DNA from: Cellulosimicrobium composti
GTDB lineage: Bacteria; Actinomycetota; Actinomycetes; Actinomycetales; Cellulomonadaceae
Direction: 5' to 3'
NCBI RefSeq assembly: GCF_009711085.1
Contig: NZ_WMKA01000015.1
Location: 1 to 64,000 of the forward strand
Length of the DNA stretch: 64,000 nucleotides
The position numbers and the translations under genes are program-made. This document shows positions 55,139 through 64,000 of this stretch, piece by piece (within the stretch, counting starts at the first letter, position 1; each line of letters begins with the position of its first letter). Under the pieces are notes generated by a model. That model was not told where the DNA came from, searched no databases, and worked only from the letters and a program-made list of their open reading frames with translations.

Positions 55139-57145
55139 GTGTCGGAGATCGCTGATGCCGCGAAGCGGCTGCTGCTCGGGCGGCCGGTCCGCAGCGAGCA
55201 CCTGGGCCACACGCTGCTCCCCAAGCGCGTGGCCCTGCCCGTCTTCGCGTCCGACGCGCTCTCGTCCGTGGCGTACGCGCCCGACGAGATCCTCCTGACC
55301 CTCGCGATCGCGGGCCTCAGCGCCACGATGATCTCCCCGTGGGTGGGGCTCGCCGTCGTGGTCGTGCTCCTCACGGTCGTCGCGTCCTACCGCCAGAACG
55401 TGCGCGCCTACCCGTCGGGCGGCGGCGACTACGAGGTCGCGACGGTCAACCTCGGACCGACCGCGGGCGTCGGCGTCGCGTCGGCGCTCATGGTCGACTA
55501 CGTGCTCACGGTCGCCGTGTCGATCTCCTCGGGAGCGCAGTACGCGGCGAGCGCGATCCCCGCGCTGCGCGACCACGAGGCGGCGTTCGCGATCGGTCTC
55601 GTCGTGCTGCTCACGCTCGTCAACCTGCGCGGGGTCAAGGAGTCCGGCACCTTCTTCGCGGTGCCGGTCTACCTGTTCATGGCGGCCATCGGCACGACGG
55701 CGGTCGTCGGGTTCTTCCGGTACGTCACCGGCTCGCTGGGGCAGGCGGAGAGCGCGCGGTTCGAGCTCACGGCCGAGAGCGGGTTCGACCAGGGGCTGAT
55801 CGGGATCGCGGGCGCGTTCCTCGTCGCGCGCGCGTTCGCGTCCGGGTGCGCGGCGCTCACGGGCGTCGAGGCGATCAGCAACGGCGTCCCCGCGTTCCGC
55901 AAGCCGAAGTCGCGCAACGCGGCGACGACGCTCGCGCTGCTCGGCGGCATCTCCGCCGTGATGATGCTGTCCATCCTCTTCCTCGCGCGCGCGACGGGCG
56001 TGCACTACGCGGAGGACCCGCACACGCAGCTCGCGCTCGACGGCGAGCCGCTGCCCGCCGACTACGTGCAGCACCCGGTGCTCGGGCAGCTCGCGGAGAC
56101 GGTGTTCAGCGGCGTGCCGGTGCTGTTCTACGTCGTCTCGGCGGTGACGGGGATCATCCTCGTCCTCGCGGCCAACACCGCGTTCAACGGTTTCCCGGTG
56201 CTCGGCTCGATCCTCGCCAAGGACGGCTACCTGCCCCGGCAGCTGCACACGCGCGGCGACCGGCTCGCGTTCTCGAACGGCATCATCACGCTCGCCGTCG
56301 CCGCGATCGTGCTCATCTGGGCGTTCGACGCGCAGGTCACGCGCCTCATCCAGCTCTACATCGTGGGCGTGTTCGTCTCGTTCACGCTCTCCCAGCTCGG
56401 GATGGTGCGGCACTGGACGCGCGCGCTGCGCACCGAGCACCAGCCGCGCGAGCGCTCGCGGATGCGCCGCTCGCGCGCGGTGAACGCGGTCGGCCTCGCG
56501 ATGACCGCGACGGTGCTCGTCATCGTGCTCGTCACGAAGTTCACGCACGGCGCCTGGATCGCGATCCTCGCCATGGGCCTCGTGTTCGTGCTCATGCGGT
56601 CGATCCGCAAGCACTACGACACGGTGCGCGACGAGCTCGCGCTCGGCGACGACGAGGCCACCGCGGCGCGCGCCCTGCCGAGCCGCGTGCACGCGATCGT
56701 GCTCGTGTCGAAGATCCACCGGCCGACGATGCGCGCGCTCGCGTACGCGCGCGCGTCGCGCCCGTCGGTGCTGGAGGCCGTCACCGTCGGCGTCGACCCG
56801 GACGACGTCGACGAGCTCATGCGCCAGTGGGAGGCGCTCGACCTCCCGGTGCCGCTCCGCGTGCTCGACTCGCCCTTCCGGGAGATCACGCGACCCGTGC
56901 TGTCCTACGTGCGTTCGGTGCGGCGCGAGTCGCCGCGCGACCTCGTGGTGGTCTACATCCCCGAGTACGTGGTGGGGCACTGGTGGGAGCAGCTGCTGCA
57001 CAACCAGAGCGCGCTGCGACTCAAGGGCCGCCTGCTCTTCACGCCCGGCGTCGTCGTGGCGTCCGTGCCGTGGCAGCTCTCCTCGTCGCAGGGCCAGACG
57101 GGCCTCGAGGGCGAGGGGTTCCGCCAGCGCTTCACCGGCTACTGA
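55139..57145 (+). CDS. APC-family permease, KimA-like potassium transporter
   Basis: A 668-residue protein with about 12 membrane helices and a C-terminal cytoplasmic domain of about 190 residues with a USP-like fold (ALPSRVHAIVLVSKIHRPTM onward). The N-terminal pattern AAKRLLLGRPVRSEH and LPVFASDALSSVAYAPDEIL matches KimA (YdaO), a high-affinity potassium importer in Bacillus controlled by cyclic di-AMP. Often annotated only as amino acid permease. The neighbouring ceoB/ceoC support a potassium role. Transport substrate is inference. Confidence 0.85.
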   Translation: MSEIADAAKRLLLGRPVRSEHLGHTLLPKRVALPVFASDALSSVAYAPDEILLTLAIAGLSATMISPWVGLAVVVVLLTVVASYRQNVRAYPSGGGDYEVATVNLGPTAGVGVASALMVDYVLTVAVSISSGAQYAASAIPALRDHEAAFAIGLVVLLTLVNLRGVKESGTFFAVPVYLFMAAIGTTAVVGFFRYVTGSLGQAESARFELTAESGFDQGLIGIAGAFLVARAFASGCAALTGVEAISNGVPAFRKPKSRNAATTLALLGGISAVMMLSILFLARATGVHYAEDPHTQLALDGEPLPADYVQHPVLGQLAETVFSGVPVLFYVVSAVTGIILVLAANTAFNGFPVLGSILAKDGYLPRQLHTRGDRLAFSNGIITLAVAAIVLIWAFDAQVTRLIQLYIVGVFVSFTLSQLGMVRHWTRALRTEHQPRERSRMRRSRAVNAVGLAMTATVLVIVLVTKFTHGAWIAILAMGLVFVLMRSIRKHYDTVRDELALGDDEATAARALPSRVHAIVLVSKIHRPTMRALAYARASRPSVLEAVTVGVDPDDVDELMRQWEALDLPVPLRVLDSPFREITRPVLSYVRSVRRESPRDLVVVYIPEYVVGHWWEQLLHNQSALRLKGRLLFTPGVVVASVPWQLSSSQGQTGLEGEGFRQRFTGY

Positions 57146-57184
57146 CGGGCGGCGAGCGACGGCCGCGTCCGGGATACTGGGGGC

Positions 57185-58549
57185 ATGCCGTCCTCCTCGC
57201 GTGGTCCCGCCGTGCCCTCCGACCCGTTCGAGCCCCGGCACGTCCCGCGCCGTCCGGGCCGGCGCTCGGGGCGCCAGACCCGGCGGTCGCCACGCGTCGA
57301 GCCTCGACCTGAGGTCGAGGTCGAGCTCGAGGTCGGCCCGGTCGCGCACGGCGGGCACTGCGTCGCGCGGCACGACGGCCGCGTCGTCTTCGTGCGCCAC
57401 GCGCTGCCCGGCGAGCGCGTCCGCGCGCGCGTCACGGAGGGCGGCGACGCCGCGAAGTTCTGGCGCGCGGACGCGGTCGAGGTCCTCGAGGCGTCGGCCG
57501 ACCGGGTGCCGTCGGTGTGGCCGGAGGCCGGTCCCGGCGGGGTGGGCGGCGGGGAGCTCGCGCACGTGGCCCTCCCCGCGCAGCGGCGCTGGAAGCGCGA
57601 CGTCCTCGCCGAGCAGCTGCGCCGGATCGCGGGGATCGACCTCGATGAGTCTCACCCTCAGGTCGAGGTCGAGGGTCTGCCCGGCGACGACGAGCGCGGC
57701 GGCCTCGCCTACCGCACGCGCGTGGACCTCGTGGCCGACGGCGGGGGACGGGCCGGCATGCACCGCTTCCGCTCGCACGACGTCGTCCCGCTCGAGTCGA
57801 TGCCGCTCGCGAGCGAGGACGCCGCGGACCTCGCCGTGCACGAGAAGGTCTTCACGCGCACGTGGCGCCCCGGCACGCGCATCGAGCTCGTCGCCCCCGT
57901 CGGCTCGGCGCCCGTGCTCCTCGTGGACGGCACGCCCTGGCGCGGCGGGTCGCCCGACCAGCGACCCAACGCGCGCCGCAGCGTCGTCGAGCGCGTCGCC
58001 CTCGGCGACCAGGAGCACGTCTACCGCGTCGCGGCCGCCGGGTTCTGGCAGGTGCACCGCGAGGCGCCCGCCACGCTGACCCGCGCGGTCCTCGACGGGG
58101 TGGGCGACGTCGACGGCGCGCGCGTGCTCGACCTCTACTCGGGCGCCGGTCTCTTCACGACCCCGCTCGCCGAGGCGGTCGGGAGCGCGGGCTCGGTCGT
58201 CGCGGTCGAGGGGGACGACCGCGCGGTGCGCGACGCACGACGCAACGCGCACGGGATCGACCGGGTCACGCTGCACCACGGGCCGGTCGAGCGCGTCCTC
58301 GCGGACGAGCCGGCCGACGCCGACGTCGTCGTGCTGGACCCGCCGCGCGTCGGCGCCGGGCGCGCCGTGGTCGAGGCGATCGCCGCCCGTCGCCCGTCGC
58401 GCGTCGTGTACGTGGCGTGCGACCCGGCGGCCCTCGCGCGCGACGTCGCCTACCTCGCCGACCACGGCTACGGGCTCTCCGCGCTGCGCGCGTTCGACCT
58501 CTTCCCCATGACGCACCACCTCGAGGCGGTCGCCGTCCTCACGCGCTGA
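57185..58549 (+). CDS. Class I SAM-dependent RNA methyltransferase, TrmA/RumA-like
   Basis: A 454-residue protein. A TRAM-like beta-barrel domain ([20 protein letters not shown], residues about 40-95) precedes the methyltransferase domain. Seen are [17 protein letters not shown], the SAM loop [28 protein letters not shown], and [12 protein letters not shown] whose Cys is the catalytic nucleophile of 5-methyluridine enzymes. The N-terminal 40 residues are a basic tail. GATACT 6 bases before the ATG suggests a leaderless start. Confidence 0.9.
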   Translation: MPSSSRGPAVPSDPFEPRHVPRRPGRRSGRQTRRSPRVEPRPEVEVELEVGPVAHGGHCVARHDGRVVFVRHALPGERVRARVTEGGDAAKFWRADAVEVLEASADRVPSVWPEAGPGGVGGGELAHVALPAQRRWKRDVLAEQLRRIAGIDLDESHPQVEVEGLPGDDERGGLAYRTRVDLVADGGGRAGMHRFRSHDVVPLESMPLASEDAADLAVHEKVFTRTWRPGTRIELVAPVGSAPVLLVDGTPWRGGSPDQRPNARRSVVERVALGDQEHVYRVAAAGFWQVHREAPATLTRAVLDGVGDVDGARVLDLYSGAGLFTTPLAEAVGSAGSVVAVEGDDRAVRDARRNAHGIDRVTLHHGPVERVLADEPADADVVVLDPPRVGAGRAVVEAIAARRPSRVVYVACDPAALARDVAYLADHGYGLSALRAFDLFPMTHHLEAVAVLTR

Positions 58550-58695
58550 GCCTCGCCCGGGCTCGGCGGGCCTCGGTCCGTCGGGTCGCAGCGGTGCGCG
58601 CGCCGGGCATGAACGCGCCTCCCCGCGCGTTCCCCGGGAGAGGGGCGGAACGACCAGGTGGCCCGCGCGAGGGCGGCGGGCGGAGAGGACCGAGG

Positions 58696-58872
58696 GTGAC
58701 GACGGGAGAGACGGACGACGTCCGGGACGTCGTGGGCGTGAGCGTCCTGCTGGCCAACGGACGGCTCGCGGGACGGAGCTTCGCGACGCGCGCCGAGGCG
58801 GAGGCGTGGGCGCGCCCGGAGGAGGGGGAGCAGGTCGTCGAGCTCAACCTGCTCTGCGACTGCGACCTCTGA
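58696..58872 (+). CDS. Small hypothetical protein ending in a CDCDL motif
   Basis: A 58-residue frame beginning [20 protein letters not shown] and ending LNLLCDCDL. The codon use (G/C at third positions) fits a gene. A GAGAGGACCGAGG purine stretch precedes the GTG. It stands alone between the TrmA-like gene and acnA. The two adjacent Cys-Asp units could bind metal. Function unknown and the call is tentative. Confidence 0.45.
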   Translation: MTTGETDDVRDVVGVSVLLANGRLAGRSFATRAEAEAWARPEEGEQVVELNLLCDCDL

Positions 58873-58944
58873 CGACGGCGCTCCCGGGCCTCCGGGCGGG
58901 CGCCCGGCCGACGAGCGGCGCGGGGCCGTGCACACGGGTGCGAG

Positions 58945-58972
58945 CCATATATCTTGACGTCAAGATATATGG
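58945..58972. promoter_or_regulatory. Perfect 28-bp AT-rich palindrome in acnA promoter
   Basis: A perfect palindrome centred on GACGTC: half-site CCATATATCTTGAC, followed by its exact complement. It contains TTGACG (58954-58959), a possible -35 box, with TATGCT (58975-58980) as -10 at 15-base spacing. It is a strong candidate operator in an otherwise GC-rich genome. Confidence 0.8.
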
Positions 58973-59141
58973 GGTATGCTGGTCGCGGTGCAGGTCGCAG
59001 CGGGTCGTGGACGAGCCGCCGACCACCGCCCCAGCAGCCCTCCGGGGCCTGGCGGGGGCGGCGCGCCGGCCCGGCGTAGGCTGGGCGAAGCCCCCTGAAC
59101 CATGGCATCCGTGCCACCGTCTCGCCACGAAGGAGCTACGA

Positions 59142-61961
<2,820 letters not shown>

Positions 61962-62077
61962 GTCCGGAGTGCGGCGCAGGGTGAGGGCCGAGGAACGAGG
62001 CACTCGCCCGCAGCGGAACGCAGGACTCGGGCGACCGGCTGGACTCGTCGCCTGAGCCAGCGGGACGCACGCCCCGG
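61962..62077. other. Intergenic segment between 13-bp direct repeats after acnA
   Basis: CTCGTCGCCTGAG occurs at 61950-61962 (across the acnA stop) and again at 62044-62056, 94 bases later. The sequence between (GAGGAACGAGGC and similar) has no ORF and looks like a short insertion or duplication. Confidence 0.45.
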
Positions 62078-62109
62078 CGGGGCGCTCACCTCTCGAGGTG
62101 GGCGCCCCG
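62078..62109 (+). terminator. acnA terminator
   Basis: CGGGGCGCTCACCTC paired with its downstream complement, about 14 bp with one G-U pair, and a small loop, 117 bases after the acnA stop. Confidence 0.7.
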
Positions 62110-62154
62110 CCGTCGTCTCCGGGGTTCCGCGCGCGGCCGACGCGAGATCGGCAG

Positions 62155-62217
62155 GTCGTGGCGAGATCGGCGGTCGCACGTGCCGAACCGGCAGGGGACT
62201 GCCGATCTCGCCACGAC
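62155..62217. repeat. 17-bp inverted-repeat element upstream of DUF1801 gene
   Basis: GTCGTGGCGAGATCGGC (62155-62171) and its exact complement (62201-62217) enclose a 29-base centre that includes the small hairpin TGCCG-AAC-CGGCA. The unit GCGAGATCGGC also appears once more at 62142-62152 in direct orientation. This has the look of a dispersed intergenic repeat (REP-like). Confidence 0.6.
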
Positions 62218-62244
62218 GGCGTCGTGCCACGAGAGACTGGTGCC

Positions 62245-62709
62245 ATGGCCGCGAGCGAGAACAAGACCCAGCCGACCGACGCGGACGTGGAGGCGTACCT
62301 CGCGTCGGTCGAGCACCCGGTGCGCCGACGCGACGCCCGGCGGCTCGTGGAGATGCTGTCGCGCGTCACGGGAGAGCGGCCGCGCCTGTGGGGGCCGTCG
62401 ATCGTCGGGTTCGGCTCGTACCACTACCGCTACGCGAGCGGGCGCGAGGGTGACACCGCGGCGGCCGGCTTCTCGCCGCGCAAGGCCGCGACGACGGTCT
62501 ACCTCATGGACGGCGTGGACGCCCACACCGACCTGCTGGCCCGGCTCGGGCCGCACACGGTCGGCAAGGGGTGCCTCTACCTCAAGGACCTCGACGCCGT
62601 CGACCTCGCCGTGCTCGAGGAGGTCGTGCGGCGCTCGTACGCGACGCTCACGGGCACGCCCGCGTTCGGCACGCGGCTCGCGGGAAGGTCGGAGCCGGAC
62701 GGCTCCTGA
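62245..62709 (+). CDS. DUF1801 domain protein
   Basis: A 154-residue protein of the DUF1801 (YdhG-like) family. Conserved features are PTDADVEAYLASVEHPVRRRDA, RLWGPSIVGFGSYHYRYASG, and KGCLYLKDLDAVDLAVLEE. Relatives are sometimes called iron chaperone-like, without firm evidence. It stands alone after the inverted-repeat element and converges with the NUDIX gene. Confidence 0.85.
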   Translation: MAASENKTQPTDADVEAYLASVEHPVRRRDARRLVEMLSRVTGERPRLWGPSIVGFGSYHYRYASGREGDTAAAGFSPRKAATTVYLMDGVDAHTDLLARLGPHTVGKGCLYLKDLDAVDLAVLEEVVRRSYATLTGTPAFGTRLAGRSEPDGS

Positions 62710-62741
62710 CGCACGGCCGCGCGGGCGCGACGCAGGGTGGC

Positions 62742-64000
<1,259 letters not shown>

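Overview
The window is very GC-rich DNA with strong G/C bias at third codon positions, frequent GTG starts and dense overlapping operons. Gene content (SteA/SteB, SepH, CeoB/CeoC, SufR-SufBDCSUT, DUF3093/3159/3710/4193) marks it as chromosome of an actinobacterium. Protein flavour suggests a Micrococcales member near Cellulomonas, Cellulosimicrobium or Isoptericola; that genus-level guess is an impression, not a search result. I see no rRNA, tRNA, CRISPR array, insertion sequence or prophage.

Region 1 (1-14.3 kb) is one long forward gene run: TPR protein, HAD phosphatase, small protein, tlyA, nadK, recN, steA, steB, a MraY-like membrane protein, murJ, pyrG and a NUDIX hydrolase. The order matches the Mycobacterium tuberculosis Rv1691-Rv1700 neighbourhood as I remember it. 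It links NAD phosphorylation, DNA repair, cell separation, lipid II transport and CTP synthesis. Region 2 (14.3-19.2 kb) holds a formylglycine-generating-enzyme-fold protein, a patatin-like hydrolase with an unusual structured leader, and the reverse-strand set ctaA plus a two-gene ABC exporter.

Region 3 (19.2-26.5 kb) is the complete SUF iron-sulfur assembly operon sufR-B-D-Rieske-C-S-U-T, ending in a strong hairpin. The order ctaA/ABC/sufR/suf resembles Rv1456c-Rv1466. Region 4 (26.6-38.5 kb) is the accessory part: a membrane-anchored HTH protein (DUF2637), a glycolipid-like cassette (GT4 glycosyltransferase, PlsC-like acyltransferase, frameshifted GT1 glycosyltransferase), two unknown proteins, an NmrA-type oxidoreductase, a LuxR-type regulator broken by an in-frame amber codon, an ECF41-like sigma factor with a truncated C-terminus, and a YhhN-family protein. 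Two nearly identical 28-bp promoter-like elements beginning TGTCAC precede the GT1 gene and the NmrA gene, and I propose the nearby sigma factor reads them.

Region 5 (38.5-48.7 kb) has topoisomerase IV subunit A, a GNAT/acyl-CoA-synthetase fusion, a DUF5998-like protein, an alkaline-phosphatase-fold enzyme, thymidine kinase, sepH and a TRIC/UPF0126 membrane protein. Region 6 (48.7-58.6 kb) matches the Rv2689-Rv2701 neighbourhood: inositol monophosphatase, DUF4193, DUF3093, dut, DUF3710, OB-fold protein, DUF3159, ceoC-ceoB, a KimA-like permease and a TrmA-type RNA methyltransferase. Region 7 (58.6-64 kb) has aconitase behind a perfect 28-bp AT-rich palindrome, a DUF1801 protein, a CoA-pyrophosphatase-like NUDIX enzyme and a guaB1-type gene running off the window end.

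A recurring feature is a -10 hexamer of TANNNT type placed 6-8 bases before the start codon with no Shine-Dalgarno sequence, which points to many leaderless transcripts.
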